Assembly (NCBI GenBank): GCA_030432255.1
Contig: JAUIHS010000011.1
Span: 62,001-126,000, forward strand
Origin: Phycisphaerae bacterium
GTDB taxonomy: Bacteria > Planctomycetota > Phycisphaerae > Phycisphaerales > UBA1924
Reading direction: 5' to 3'
Length of the DNA stretch: 64,000 nucleotides
Positions 35,110-44,407 of the stretch are shown one piece after another. The notes beneath the pieces are model-generated. The model ran no database searches and was not told the origin of the DNA. It saw only the letters and a list, made by a program, of their open reading frames with translations. A program made the translations under genes and the position numbers. Position 1 is the stretch's first letter, and every line of letters starts with the position of its first letter.

Positions 35110-37571
35110 GACGGATCTCCAAACGTGCGCGAACGGTACGAGAGCGTGATCACCGTCAGCGAACTGATCGGCATCAGCACCGCCGCGAGCAACGGTGTGA
35201 TCAGTCCACACACCGCCAGCGACGCGAAGATCACATTGTACCCGAGGCTGATCGCCAGATTCCGGCGAATCACACCAACTGTCCTTCGAGCGCCATCCGT
35301 CAATGCCACCAGCGCACCCAGACCCGGTCGCGACAGGTACACGTCCGCCGCCGCGAGACTCGCCTCCGCGCCAGCGTGTGCCGCGATGCCGACCGTCGCG
35401 CCGGCGATCGCCGCAGCGTCGTTGACCCCATCCCCCACGATCACCGTCGGTTCACGCTCGGCGCTCTCGCGCACGATGGCGAGTTTCTCCTCCGGCGTTG
35501 CCCCACCGATGGATGCCTCCGGAGCGATCCCCAGGCGCCGGGCGACGAGCGACACGATCTCCGGGTGATCGCCCGACACGATCCCCGGTCGCCAACCCCG
35601 ATCCGTCAGTTCCGTAACCGCCCGGTGTGCGTCCTCGCGGATTGGATCGCCAAGACCCGCAAGTCCGGCGACCTCCCCATCGATGCATACGAATGTCGGT
35701 GTCATGCCCTGCAACAGCAGTTCATGCTCCGACTGCGCCAGCGTGCTCGGTATCGGTATGCCCTCGTCTATCACGAACACGCGCGATCCCACCACGACTC
35801 GATGTCCCCGGATCACGGCACGCACGCCGCCACCAATCACTTCCTCGATCATCGTGGCTTCCGGAAGCGGTGCGGTCACGGCCCGACGCAACGCCTCCGC
35901 GGTCGGGTGCATCGAGTGGGCTTCGGCAGCCGCGGCGAACACCCTGGCCTCCTCGGTCCCCTGCCACCACGCCACGCGCATCACGCCTTCGGTGAGCGTA
36001 CCGGTCTTGTCGAGCAGGAGGCGTGCCGGTCGACTCAGCGCTTCGATGACGTCTCCGCCCTTGATCAGTATCCCTCGCCGCGCGGCCTGTCCCAGCGCTG
36101 CATCAATCGCCAGCGGTGTGGCCAGTCCCAGGGCACACGGGCATGTCACGATCAGGAGCGATGTGGTGACCTCCGAGATGCGAGAGGCATCGATGAACCA
36201 CCACGCCAGTGCGCACGCACCGGCGACACACAGCACCGCTGCCACGAACCAGCGCGCAATGCGATCTGCCGCCTGGACGATCCGTGGCTTTCGCTGCGAC
36301 GCTTCCTCAACGAGCTGCATGATCCGCGCCACGCGCGTCTCCTGGCCCGTCGCGGTGACATGGGCACGGAAAGTCCGAGACAGGTTGACCGATCCCGCGA
36401 AGATCTGCTCTCCCGCTTTGGCCGTGATGGGTCGCGACTCTCCGCTCAACAGCGACAGGTCGAGCGTCGTGGTGCCACGGGTGATGCAGGCATCCACCGG
36501 GATACGCTCACCCGGACGCACCTCGATCTCCTCATCGCACTCCACCGCTTCGAGCGGCACCTGCCGCGCGGTCCCGTCCCGCACCACCCGCACATCGCCG
36601 GGCGTCAGTGAGAAGAGAAGTTCCACGGCATCCGCCGCGCTGCGCTGCTGACGATGCTGGATCCAACGGCCGATCAGCAACAGGAAGACGAGTGCCGTCA
36701 CGGAATCAAAGTAGATCTCGCCCCGTGCCAGTACTGTATTCGCGACGCCGGTTCCGCCACCGGCCAGCAGACCGAGTGCAATCGGCACGTCCATGTTCAG
36801 TGTGCGTGCACGAAGCGCACTCAACGCACCGCGAAAGAAGAGCTGCCCGGGCCATGCGAGGGCCACGATCCCGATGATCATGCTCGACCATCGGAACAAC
36901 TGTTCGAACTCGGTCGCCATGCCCTCGAACAATCCCGCATACAGCGCCACCGAGAGCAGCATCGCGTTTCCCGCACACGCACCCGCAACGCCGATCCGGA
37001 TCAGCATCGCGCGATCCTCGGAGCGGCGAGCTTCCTGTCGCCCACGCTGAGACGCCGGGTGCGGCGTATATCCCAGTTCGTCCAGCACAGATGCAATCGA
37101 ACTCAGCGACTGTTGTGATGCATCCCAGACCAATCGCACCTGACGACGGCGGAAGTCCACTCTGGACTCCACCACGCCCCGGGCGACCCGCGGCAGTCGC
37201 TCAATCAACCAGATGCACGCTGCACAATGCATCCCTTCCACGACCAGCGTGATCGCAGACATCCCGTCCGTCTGCGCCGTGGCATACATGTCGAGGAATG
37301 TCGGGTCATCAAAGTGTTCGAACGACTCACGCCGCGGCGACACCGGAATCGGCGCATCGATTGCCGGAACACATTCACGGACCCGGTAGTATTCCTTCAA
37401 CCCCAGTTGCTGAATCAGTGCATACGCGCCACGGCATCCGTGACAACAGAACTGCGTCTCAGCGGCGGGGTCCGGATCCACAAGGCCCGCCGGGACCGGC
37501 AGGCCGCAATGTGTACACATCACACCGCGCCGGGATGGGCTGACCGCCTTGTCGTTCTCAGTGCGGGGCAT
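35100..37571 (-). CDS. ccoI: Copper-transporting P1B-type ATPase CcoI/FixI
   Basis: An 823-residue P-type ATPase delivering copper for cbb3 assembly. An N-terminal Cys-rich segment (CTHCGLPVP and CCHGCRGAY) precedes a heavy-metal-associated domain with MHCAACIWLIERLP. The core has CPC in transmembrane helix 6 (VTCPCALGLATPLAI), phosphorylation site DKTGTLTEG, HP locus MHPTAEAL and hinge GDGVNDAAAI. The start at ATG 37571 overlaps the upstream TauE/SafE-like gene by 14 bp; the earlier ATG at 37646 would lie deeper inside it. The leading zinc-finger-like block is the usual mark of CcoI versus plain CopA. Confidence 0.95.
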   Translation of the reverse strand: MPRTENDKAVSPSRRGVMCTHCGLPVPAGLVDPDPAAETQFCCHGCRGAYALIQQLGLKEYYRVRECVPAIDAPIPVSPRRESFEHFDDPTFLDMYATAQTDGMSAITLVVEGMHCAACIWLIERLPRVARGVVESRVDFRRRQVRLVWDASQQSLSSIASVLDELGYTPHPASQRGRQEARRSEDRAMLIRIGVAGACAGNAMLLSVALYAGLFEGMATEFEQLFRWSSMIIGIVALAWPGQLFFRGALSALRARTLNMDVPIALGLLAGGGTGVANTVLARGEIYFDSVTALVFLLLIGRWIQHRQQRSAADAVELLFSLTPGDVRVVRDGTARQVPLEAVECDEEIEVRPGERIPVDACITRGTTTLDLSLLSGESRPITAKAGEQIFAGSVNLSRTFRAHVTATGQETRVARIMQLVEEASQRKPRIVQAADRIARWFVAAVLCVAGACALAWWFIDASRISEVTTSLLIVTCPCALGLATPLAIDAALGQAARRGILIKGGDVIEALSRPARLLLDKTGTLTEGVMRVAWWQGTEEARVFAAAAEAHSMHPTAEALRRAVTAPLPEATMIEEVIGGGVRAVIRGHRVVVGSRVFVIDEGIPIPSTLAQSEHELLLQGMTPTFVCIDGEVAGLAGLGDPIREDAHRAVTELTDRGWRPGIVSGDHPEIVSLVARRLGIAPEASIGGATPEEKLAIVRESAEREPTVIVGDGVNDAAAIAGATVGIAAHAGAEASLAAADVYLSRPGLGALVALTDGARRTVGVIRRNLAISLGYNVIFASLAVCGLITPLLAAVLMPISSLTVITLSYRSRTFGDPSWR

Positions 37572-38349
37572 GGCAGCACGGCAGCTCCGACTGGTCAATG
37601 GACTCGACCTGCTCCACGAGGTCTTCCGCCGAGGCGTGCGAAGCATTGATCGTCGTCGCGGAGAGCGGTTCCGGAGCGGGGATCACAAGTCGCTGGCCAA
37701 CCGTGACAATGCCGGCAAAGATGATCGCGAGCGATGTCAATGCGGGGACATGCCGACCCAATCGGCCCGCGAGGCGACGAGCCAGTCCACCCACCGTCAC
37801 CAGGACCGGCACCGTGCCCAGCCAGAAGACAGCCATCACGACCGGCCCCTCGAGTGGGCTTGCCGTGCTCGCGGCCACGATCACAAACATGTACAGCCAG
37901 CCACAGGGCAGAAGCGTGGTCAGCAGGCCGATGAGCAGGGCACGCGTCATCGGACGCTGGCGCATGGCGAACGCGTGTGCCTTCTCAACGAACCTTGTCC
38001 AGCGCCTAGGGACCGGTGCCTTGGGAATCCGTACCCCCTTGAGCCGCAGCAGCGCGACGACCCCGAAGATGATCATGGCTCCACCCGCAGCCACCGCCGC
38101 TGTGCGCTGGAAGCCCACGAATGATCCCCCGATGTCGAGTCCGGCACCGATGAGCCCGGCGATCGCCCCCAGCGTCATGTACGTCACGAGCCGGCCGCCG
38201 TGATATCCCGCGTGCAATGACAGGGCGCCTTTCGCCTTCGGGTCCCCGCCGGTGATCGCAAGGAGCACGAACGCTCCGCACATGCCGGCGCAGTGGAGTG
38301 AGCCGGTAAGACTGGCAACGAAGATCGTGAGCACGAGGCCCATCGTCAT
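37558..38349 (-). CDS. TauE/SafE-type membrane protein in the cco operon
   Basis: A 263-residue membrane protein with about six helices and conserved motifs SLHCAGMCGAFVL in helix 1 and LLPCGWLYMFV near the middle. These Cys motifs are those of the DsbD_2/UreH-like sulfite-exporter (TauE/SafE) family, often found beside ccoGHIS and thought to help copper handling. The C-terminus ELPCCHAPH is a further possible metal site. The start (MTMGLVL) is 4 bp from ccoH. Exact substrate unknown. Confidence 0.88.
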   Translation of the reverse strand: MTMGLVLTIFVASLTGSLHCAGMCGAFVLLAITGGDPKAKGALSLHAGYHGGRLVTYMTLGAIAGLIGAGLDIGGSFVGFQRTAAVAAGGAMIIFGVVALLRLKGVRIPKAPVPRRWTRFVEKAHAFAMRQRPMTRALLIGLLTTLLPCGWLYMFVIVAASTASPLEGPVVMAVFWLGTVPVLVTVGGLARRLAGRLGRHVPALTSLAIIFAGIVTVGQRLVIPAPEPLSATTINASHASAEDLVEQVESIDQSELPCCHAPH

Positions 38350-38353
38350 GACA

Positions 38354-38842
38354 TCAGCCTTCCTTGCCCGGTGACGGAATGAAGGCCCGGTGACTGGCGA
38401 CGTACGTGTCGTCGCCGCGAGTTGCCCGGATGCGGACCTCCCACTCACCAGCCGAATGGATCTCGAAGTCGCCGACATGGACGCCGCCCATTTCCGACTC
38501 GAGCTTCACATTCTGGCGATGCTTCGAATACCGGTTGGGGAACATCTCGACGTGCACCGCCGCGTCCTCCACAGCGATCCCCGCTTCATCCGTCATGGTG
38601 ATGATCACGCGGCCCTTCCGACCCTCCACAGGGATGATCCGGACATCGGATGTCCAGCCGAGCCCTTCTGATGCGCGGCGTTCCGCGATCTGGTTATCCC
38701 AGTCCACGGCCTTGTCGTAGTAGCCCTCTTCCACCGCAAACGAGGGGTCGGAGTTTGCGGCGATGATCATTGTCACACCGATGAGCACATCGAAGATCAG
38801 AATCGACGCGAGGAACCAGGGCCAGAATCGTCCGCTCTTCAT
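38354..38842 (-). CDS. ccoH: cbb3 oxidase maturation protein CcoH/FixH
   Basis: A 162-residue protein with one N-terminal transmembrane helix (FWPWFLASILIFDVLIGVTM) and a periplasmic domain starting PSFAVEEGYYDKAVDWD, the FixH signature (YY.KA..WD), ending in an Ig-like beta region. Essential for cbb3 assembly in studied bacteria. Its ATG overlaps the ccoG stop (ATGA). Confidence 0.93.
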   Translation of the reverse strand: MKSGRFWPWFLASILIFDVLIGVTMIIAANSDPSFAVEEGYYDKAVDWDNQIAERRASEGLGWTSDVRIIPVEGRKGRVIITMTDEAGIAVEDAAVHVEMFPNRYSKHRQNVKLESEMGGVHVGDFEIHSAGEWEVRIRATRGDDTYVASHRAFIPSPGKEG

Positions 38843-40281
38843 GGTGTGTCTCCAGTCTTCTCGACGGCCCTTGATTCATCCGGGCCAACCAGCCTGTAGG
38901 TGTGCTCGACATTCAACGCCGCCGAGGTCACACCGATCTTGATCGGCACGCTGCCCTCTGAAAAGATATGCCCGGGCGAGACGATCAGCACGTCAATGGT
39001 CTTGGTCGCTCCGGGATCGATCGTCACCGGATTGCCCTCGGGGACCACCAATTCGCAGTCCGCGAGGTTGTCCGCCAGCGTGTAGGACGCCACCACGCCA
39101 CTTCGGTTGGTGATCTTCACACGCATCTGGTTCGACACCATGCCGCCCTCCATCATCATGAAGGGACGGCCCTTGCCGCGAAGCAACACCACGTCCGCCG
39201 AGTTCTTCCCCGCGAAGACAAAGATGAAAGCGGTGATCAGAATGGCGAGGAACGTCGGATACAGGAAGACCCGCGGCCGCAGCAGGCTCCAGTGACCATC
39301 CTCCACCGCAGCCTGCGAGCTGTAGCGGATCAGTCCGATCTTCCGTCCCAGTTTCTTCATCACGGCATCGCAGGCGTCGATGCACTGTGCGCAGCCGATG
39401 CACTCCATCTGGAGGCCGTTTCGGATGTCGATGCCGGTCGGGCACGTCGTCACACACTTCTTGCAATCGACGCAGTCTCCGACCGCTGGCGTCTCCTCCT
39501 GGAGCACATCGAGGGCGACATCACCCGTTGGCTTCTTCTTGCGCTTCATTTTCCCGCGTGGTTCGCCGCGTTCCTGGTCATACGTGACGATCAGCGAGTT
39601 GCGATCGAGCATGACGGACTGGAAGCGCCCGTACGGGCACATCACGATGCACACCTGTTCGCGGAAGAAGCCGAAGTCGAAGAGCATCAGGCCTGTCACC
39701 GCGGCCATGACGATGAATGCGGTGGGGTGCTCCAGTGGCGATGTCTGCACCCACTGGAACAGCGTTTCGATGCCGACGAAGTAGGCAAGGAACGTATGTG
39801 CGAGATAGACGGCGCAGATGAAGTACACGATGTACTTGATGGTCCGACGCAGCCCGGAGGTCTTTCGCGCCCGTCCGGGCGCGCCTTCGATCAGTCGTTC
39901 GAGTGGGCGGAACAGGAATTCCATGTACACCGTCTGCGGACACGCCCAGCCGCACCAGATCCGGCCGAGCAGCGCCGTGATCAGGAAGATCGAGACGAAG
40001 AGGCAGAGCATGAACAGGGCCAGCAGCAGCGTATCCGTCGGCAGGAACGTGAAGCCGAAGATGGTGAACTCGCGATGCGCGATATCGAGCAGAATCGTCG
40101 GTTTATCGTTGATCTTCGTGTACGGAATGATCGTGAAGAGTGCGATCAGGATGTACGCCACGATCCGACGACGAAGCAGGAAACGTCCCGGCGACAACTT
40201 GGGACGCAACCAGTTGCGCGATCCGTCCTTGTTCAATGTCGAGAGGACATGCTCTTCCGGTTCCAGCAGCGTTGCCATCAT
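38839..40281 (-). CDS. ccoG: cbb3 oxidase accessory protein CcoG (4Fe-4S membrane protein)
   Basis: A 480-residue protein with several transmembrane helices, RIWCGWACPQTVYMEF (with conserved Cys), and a bacterial ferredoxin pair CVDCKKCVTTCP and CIGCAQCIDACD binding two 4Fe-4S clusters. The C-terminal Ig-like domain (NRSGVVASYTL) is the FixG C-terminal domain. Family knowledge: CcoG reduces Cu(II) to Cu(I) for delivery by CcoI. Encoded 28 bp after ccoP. Confidence 0.95.
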   Translation of the reverse strand: MMATLLEPEEHVLSTLNKDGSRNWLRPKLSPGRFLLRRRIVAYILIALFTIIPYTKINDKPTILLDIAHREFTIFGFTFLPTDTLLLALFMLCLFVSIFLITALLGRIWCGWACPQTVYMEFLFRPLERLIEGAPGRARKTSGLRRTIKYIVYFICAVYLAHTFLAYFVGIETLFQWVQTSPLEHPTAFIVMAAVTGLMLFDFGFFREQVCIVMCPYGRFQSVMLDRNSLIVTYDQERGEPRGKMKRKKKPTGDVALDVLQEETPAVGDCVDCKKCVTTCPTGIDIRNGLQMECIGCAQCIDACDAVMKKLGRKIGLIRYSSQAAVEDGHWSLLRPRVFLYPTFLAILITAFIFVFAGKNSADVVLLRGKGRPFMMMEGGMVSNQMRVKITNRSGVVASYTLADNLADCELVVPEGNPVTIDPGATKTIDVLIVSPGHIFSEGSVPIKIGVTSAALNVEHTYRLVGPDESRAVEKTGDTP

Positions 40282-40309
40282 TCACCTCCCCCAATGAGAT
40301 CCCGTTGAG

Positions 40310-40930
40310 TCAGTTGCCGGCCGGCTCATACTCCGGCCAGGGCGCGGGGACCTCGCCTTCCTTCATCTTGCCCGGGACATTCGTGCCCCGCAGTTTCGCC
40401 ACGTATGCCGCCAGCAGTGTGATCTGGTTGGGATGAAGGCGCTTCTCCCACGCCGGCATGGCCCCGGCCCGCGCACCTTCGAGGATCACGGTGCCGATGT
40501 CCTCCAGATTCTTCACGTGCAGGTAGGCATCATCGGTCATGTTGGGACCCGTGCCCCCCTGCCCCAGCGCACCGTGGCACGCCGCGCACTTGCTGGTGAA
40601 GATTGCTTCCGCCACCGGCATGAACCGCTGCAGGTCATCTTCGTGCATGATCCGCAGGATGGTTTCTTCATTCGGTTCGAGGTCACCGACATCGGCGAAG
40701 AGGCGTTCGTAGTGCTGCGCGACTTCGATGTTGTACTTGTCCTGCTCGCTTGAGCCCGGTCCAAACATGTACACCTGGACGTAGAGGATGGCGAAGATCA
40801 CGGAGCCGATGAAGATGACATGCCACCATCCCGGGGTCGGATTGTCGAACTCCTGGATCCCGTCGTAGTTGTGATCAAGCAGCATCGGGTCGTTGCCCGC
40901 GCCTTGCTGGTCGTGCTCGCGACTCATCAC
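40310..40930 (-). CDS. ccoP: cbb3 oxidase subunit III (CcoP), single-haem form
   Basis: A 206-residue membrane-anchored cytochrome c. It has an N-terminal domain with DGIQEFDNPTPGWWHVIFIG, the CcoP signature, one transmembrane helix (VIFAILYVQVYM), then a cytochrome c domain with a single haem site CAACHG and axial Met candidate in GARAGAMPAW. Classical CcoP is about 290-310 residues with two CXXCH haems; here only one CXXCH occurs. Gene order and overlap with ccoQ are otherwise normal. Confidence 0.93.
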   Translation of the reverse strand: MMSREHDQQGAGNDPMLLDHNYDGIQEFDNPTPGWWHVIFIGSVIFAILYVQVYMFGPGSSEQDKYNIEVAQHYERLFADVGDLEPNEETILRIMHEDDLQRFMPVAEAIFTSKCAACHGALGQGGTGPNMTDDAYLHVKNLEDIGTVILEGARAGAMPAWEKRLHPNQITLLAAYVAKLRGTNVPGKMKEGEVPAPWPEYEPAGN

Positions 40931-41130
40931 CGCACCTCCGCAGAATTCTGAGGCTCTTCCAGGTCCATCCCGTCATGCAGCGGCATGTTCGCCGCCCGCT
41001 TCATCGCCCGGTCCTGGCCCGGGCGCATCACGCGCAGGACGACCAGCAGGAAGACTCCGAGGAATATGACCATCGCAACCACCGGATACACCGACAGGTC
41101 CATGTCACGAAGGACGTCCTGAAGCATCAC
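40927..41130 (-). CDS. ccoQ: cbb3 oxidase subunit CcoQ-like small membrane protein
   Basis: A 67-residue single-helix protein (YPVVAMVIFLGVFLLVVLRVM) followed by a short charged cytoplasmic tail. Its position between ccoNO and ccoP, overlapping both by four bases, identifies it as CcoQ/FixQ, which stabilises the oxidase. Confidence 0.88.
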   Translation of the reverse strand: MMLQDVLRDMDLSVYPVVAMVIFLGVFLLVVLRVMRPGQDRAMKRAANMPLHDGMDLEEPQNSAEVR

Positions 41131-43388
41131 TCGCCTCCTTCCGCACCATCGGCCGGCTCTTCTTCTTCAACCGGATTCAGCAGGTCCGTGCCCAACCGCT
41201 GCAAGTACGCGATCAGGGCAATCACCTTCTTGTCCTTTGTCTCGGACGCCGCCGGACCGCCCTGCTCTTCCATCTCCGCGGCGATCAGAGCAGCCTGTTC
41301 GCGGGCCATCTCGATGCCCTGCGTCACGTCTTCCTTCGAGTACGGCACGCCGATCATCGTCATGGCGCGCACTCGACTCGGGATCACATCGTAGTCCAGA
41401 TCGTCGACCAGCAGCCACGGATACGGCGGCATGATCGAGCCCGGTGTGATATCCGGCGGATTGTTGAAGTGGTCCCAGTGCCACAGGTGGTTGCGGACAC
41501 CACCAACGCGGTGCAGGTCCGGACCGATGCGTCGCGAGCCCCACTGGAAGGGGTGGTCGTAGACGAATTCGCCCGGCTTCGAGTACTCACCATAGCGTTC
41601 CGTCTCGTGGCGCATCGGACGAATCATCTGCGAGTGACACGTGTAGCACCCCTCGGAGATGTAGATGTCACGTCCCACCAGCTCCAACGGTGTGTAGGGC
41701 TTCACGGATGCGATCGTCTCGCGATTCGATTCCACCAGCCAGGTCGGAATCGCCTCGAACAGGCTGGCGATCGAAACCGCAACCACCACCCACAGGGTGA
41801 ACTTGACGGGACGGCCTTCCCAGCGGCGGTGCCAGCTCAGGCTCGTGATCTCGTCCAGCTTCTTGCCCATGCCGACCACGTTCTCCAGATCAGAGGAGTA
41901 GGCCGCTTCGGGCTTGTACTTCTTTGCCAGCGGGGGGGCCTGGTGAGTCGCCTTGGCGTACTCCTTCGGACGGTTCTTCCACGTCATGAAGAAGTTGACA
42001 CCCATCAGGACCACGCCCAGCAGGAACAGGGCACCGCCAGCGGCGCGAATCCAGTACATCGGGATCAGGCGGGTCACCGTCTCAATGAACTCGGGATACG
42101 CCAGCGAGCCCGTCTCGTCGAACGCACGCCACATCAGGCCCTGCGTGATGCCCGCCGCGTACATCGACAGCCAGTACATGAAGATGCCCAGCGTGCCGAT
42201 CCAGAAGTGAGCGCTGCACAGCTTCTTGCTCCACAGGTCGGTCTGGTAGAGCCGGGGCAGCAGCCAGTAGATCATGCCGAAGGCCAGGAAGCCGTTCCAG
42301 CCCAGTGTGCCCGCATGCACGTGACCGATCGTCCAGTCCGTGTAGTGCGAGAGTGAGTTCACGCTCTTGACCGACAGCAGCGGACCCTCGAACGTCGACA
42401 TGCCGTAGAAGGTCACCGCAACGACGAAGAACTTCAGGATCGGATCCGCAGCCACCTTGTGCCAGGCGCCCCGAAGCGTCAGCAGACCATTGATCATGCC
42501 GCCCCATGAGGGCATCCACAGCATCACGCTGAAGACCATGCCCAGCGTCGAGGCCCAACTCGGCAATGCCGTGTAATGCAGGTGGTGCGGTCCCGCCCAG
42601 ATGTAGATGAAGACGAGCGACCAGAAGTGGATGATCGACAGCTTGTACGAGAAGACCGGGCGCTCCGCCGCCTTGGGCAGGAAGTAATACATGAGCCCGA
42701 GGAATGGCGTGGTCAGGAAGAAGGCCACCGCGTTGTGGCCGTACCACCACTGGATGAACGCATCCTGCACACCCGCATACCACGAGTAACTCTTCAGCGG
42801 GCCCGCAACCATCACAAGGCTGTTGAAGACGTGCAACACCGCCACGGTGACCACGCTGGCAATGTAGAACCAGATCGCGACGTACAGGTGACGCTCGCGG
42901 CGGTTGATCAAGGTCAGCATCAGGTTGGTCCCGAAGAAGCCAACCCAGACGACTGCAATCGCCAGGTCAATCGGCCACTCCAGTTCCGCGTATTCCTTGC
43001 CCTGCGTAAAGCCGAAGGGCAGGGTCAGTGCGGCGGAGACAATGATCAACTGCCAGCCCCAGAAGTGCAGATTGCTCAGCACGTCACTGTACATCCGCGT
43101 CTTGCACAGACGCTGCACGGAGTAGTACACCGCGGCGAAGATGGCGTTCCCGGCAAACGCGAAGATCGCCGCGTTGGTATGCAGCGGTCTCAGTCGTCCG
43201 AAGGAGAACCATGGAAGGCCGAGGTTGGCCTTGGGGTACGCCAGTTCGATGGCGATATAGACGCCGACCAGCATCGCCACGAAGCCCCAGATGAACGTGG
43301 CAAGGGTGAACTTGCGGACAATCGCATCGTCGTACGTGAAAGTCTCGAGGGGGAGACCATCCGCTCTCGAAGCGGCAGAGTCGGTCAT
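41127..43388 (-). CDS. ccoNO: cbb3 oxidase catalytic subunit fused to cytochrome subunit II (CcoNO)
   Basis: A 753-residue fusion. Residues 1 to about 490 are CcoN (haem-copper oxidase subunit I) with twelve hydrophobic helices and ligands in WWYGHNAVAFFL, IWAGPHHLHY and GHVHAGTLGWNG. A hydrophilic joint (about 490-525) leads to CcoO (from about 525): one membrane helix, then a mono-haem c domain with GCYTCHSQMIRPMR and the downstream IGPDLHRVGG and SIMPPYPWL. Reduces O2 to water at high affinity while pumping protons. First gene of the operon, with AGGAGAAGG upstream of ATG 43388. The 252-bp gap to the divergent regulator holds its promoter region. Confidence 0.96.
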   Translation of the reverse strand: MTDSAASRADGLPLETFTYDDAIVRKFTLATFIWGFVAMLVGVYIAIELAYPKANLGLPWFSFGRLRPLHTNAAIFAFAGNAIFAAVYYSVQRLCKTRMYSDVLSNLHFWGWQLIIVSAALTLPFGFTQGKEYAELEWPIDLAIAVVWVGFFGTNLMLTLINRRERHLYVAIWFYIASVVTVAVLHVFNSLVMVAGPLKSYSWYAGVQDAFIQWWYGHNAVAFFLTTPFLGLMYYFLPKAAERPVFSYKLSIIHFWSLVFIYIWAGPHHLHYTALPSWASTLGMVFSVMLWMPSWGGMINGLLTLRGAWHKVAADPILKFFVVAVTFYGMSTFEGPLLSVKSVNSLSHYTDWTIGHVHAGTLGWNGFLAFGMIYWLLPRLYQTDLWSKKLCSAHFWIGTLGIFMYWLSMYAAGITQGLMWRAFDETGSLAYPEFIETVTRLIPMYWIRAAGGALFLLGVVLMGVNFFMTWKNRPKEYAKATHQAPPLAKKYKPEAAYSSDLENVVGMGKKLDEITSLSWHRRWEGRPVKFTLWVVVAVSIASLFEAIPTWLVESNRETIASVKPYTPLELVGRDIYISEGCYTCHSQMIRPMRHETERYGEYSKPGEFVYDHPFQWGSRRIGPDLHRVGGVRNHLWHWDHFNNPPDITPGSIMPPYPWLLVDDLDYDVIPSRVRAMTMIGVPYSKEDVTQGIEMAREQAALIAAEMEEQGGPAASETKDKKVIALIAYLQRLGTDLLNPVEEEEPADGAEGGE

Positions 43389-43510
43389 CGCATCCTTCTC
43401 CTGTCTCGATCGGAAGAGCGCCGGGCATGTCCGGCGGTTGCGAGGTGTCGGTGCCCTTCTGAGAGCATCGGACGGACAGAATAATCAGGTTGATCGAACA
43501 AATCCAGATA

Positions 43511-43554
43511 TTGAGAGTTGTTTCTCCGAAATATAATTGGTAATTTCATTCGGA
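43511..43554 (+). promoter_or_regulatory. Promoter of the Rrf2 gene with overlapping inverted repeat
   Basis: TTGAGA (43511-43516), 15-bp spacer, TATAAT (43532-43537). An inverted repeat TCCGAA (43525-43530) / TTCGGA (43549-43554) flanks the -10. It lies in an AT-rich island in the divergent cco/rrf2 gap and leaves a leader of about 95 bases before the GTG start. Autoregulation by the Rrf2 protein is a reasonable inference. Confidence 0.6.
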
Positions 43555-43640
43555 TCTCCGTATCGAACCACTCCGGTGCGGATGATCAGGATTCGTGTCC
43601 GGAATCGCAACCCCCTCACCGGGGCCCCAGGAGCCCACGC

Positions 43641-44132
43641 GTGTACGGAAGACAGACCGAGATCGCCATCGCGGCGATGTCCGTTCTCGCTGAGATCTAC
43701 GACGATGACTGCCCTCGACTTCGCGCCTCGGAAATCGCCGAAGTCCGTTCCCTGCAGCGTCCCTTCGTCGCCAAGATCCTCACGATGCTCTCGCAGGCTG
43801 GTCTTGTCACCGGCTCACCGGGACCGGGTGGTGGCTATGCCCTGGCCCGGCATCCCAACGAGATTCAACTCGCCGAGGTGGCCCAGATCTTCGAGCGGGA
43901 GACCGATGACACCAACTGTCCATTCGGGACTGGAGAGTGCGGCGACGGGAATCCGTGTCCGCTGCATCACAAGCTCACGGACATTCAGAGTGCCGTGAGC
44001 GAACTCCTCGACGGCACCACCTTTGACGTCTTCAGGCGTGCCAATGTCACCGCCGGGCGTCAGAGAACCCCCTCACCGGTGGAGGGCATTGGCCGGCGAA
44101 TGGCCTATCGCGCCTCAAGAACCCGAAGCTGA
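43641..44132 (+). CDS. Rrf2-family transcriptional regulator with Fe-S-type cysteines
   Basis: A 163-residue winged-helix regulator. GTG 43641 with AGGAG upstream is chosen; the in-frame ATG at 43518 lies inside the promoter. The HTH covers residues about 5-80: YGRQTEIAIAAMSVLAE, LRASEIAEVRSLQRPFVAKIL, GLVTGSPGPGGGYALAR. Three cysteines follow in NCPFGTGECGDGNPCPLHH, spaced as in Fe-S Rrf2 sensors such as NsrR/IscR. Divergent from the cco operon, so it is the likely redox, NO or oxygen-linked regulator of cbb3 genes. The exact ligand is not known. Confidence 0.88.
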   Translation: MYGRQTEIAIAAMSVLAEIYDDDCPRLRASEIAEVRSLQRPFVAKILTMLSQAGLVTGSPGPGGGYALARHPNEIQLAEVAQIFERETDDTNCPFGTGECGDGNPCPLHHKLTDIQSAVSELLDGTTFDVFRRANVTAGRQRTPSPVEGIGRRMAYRASRTRS

Positions 44133-44407
44133 GGAACTGATAACCCGGAGGAATTCAGGGAGAGACTTCGGGCGGCCAGATGCTCCGACCCCGCAGTCCA
44201 CCCACCTCCAGGCCCCGATGCCACACCCGGGGCATCCCAGATGCCCCTCGAATGGGGACCACTCGTGAAATTCAATACAAGAATTGTAGATCTCGAAGTC
44301 CATATCTCTTGAACAACTAGCTAGTCCTCGCTAAGGTGTGGCGAGCAGACATTCGGATGACGTTGTCCGGATCGAACAACTCAACTTCTTCCCACGGAAG
44401 GTGTGAG

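Noticed and set aside
38968-40308. 446-codon plus-strand open frame
   Set aside because: Opposite ccoG, which carries ferredoxin motifs; typical of high third-position GC.
43480-43500. FNR-box-like TTGATCGAACAA upstream of ccoNO
   Set aside because: Only a half site matches TTGAT-N4-ATCAA; too weak to list as an FNR site.
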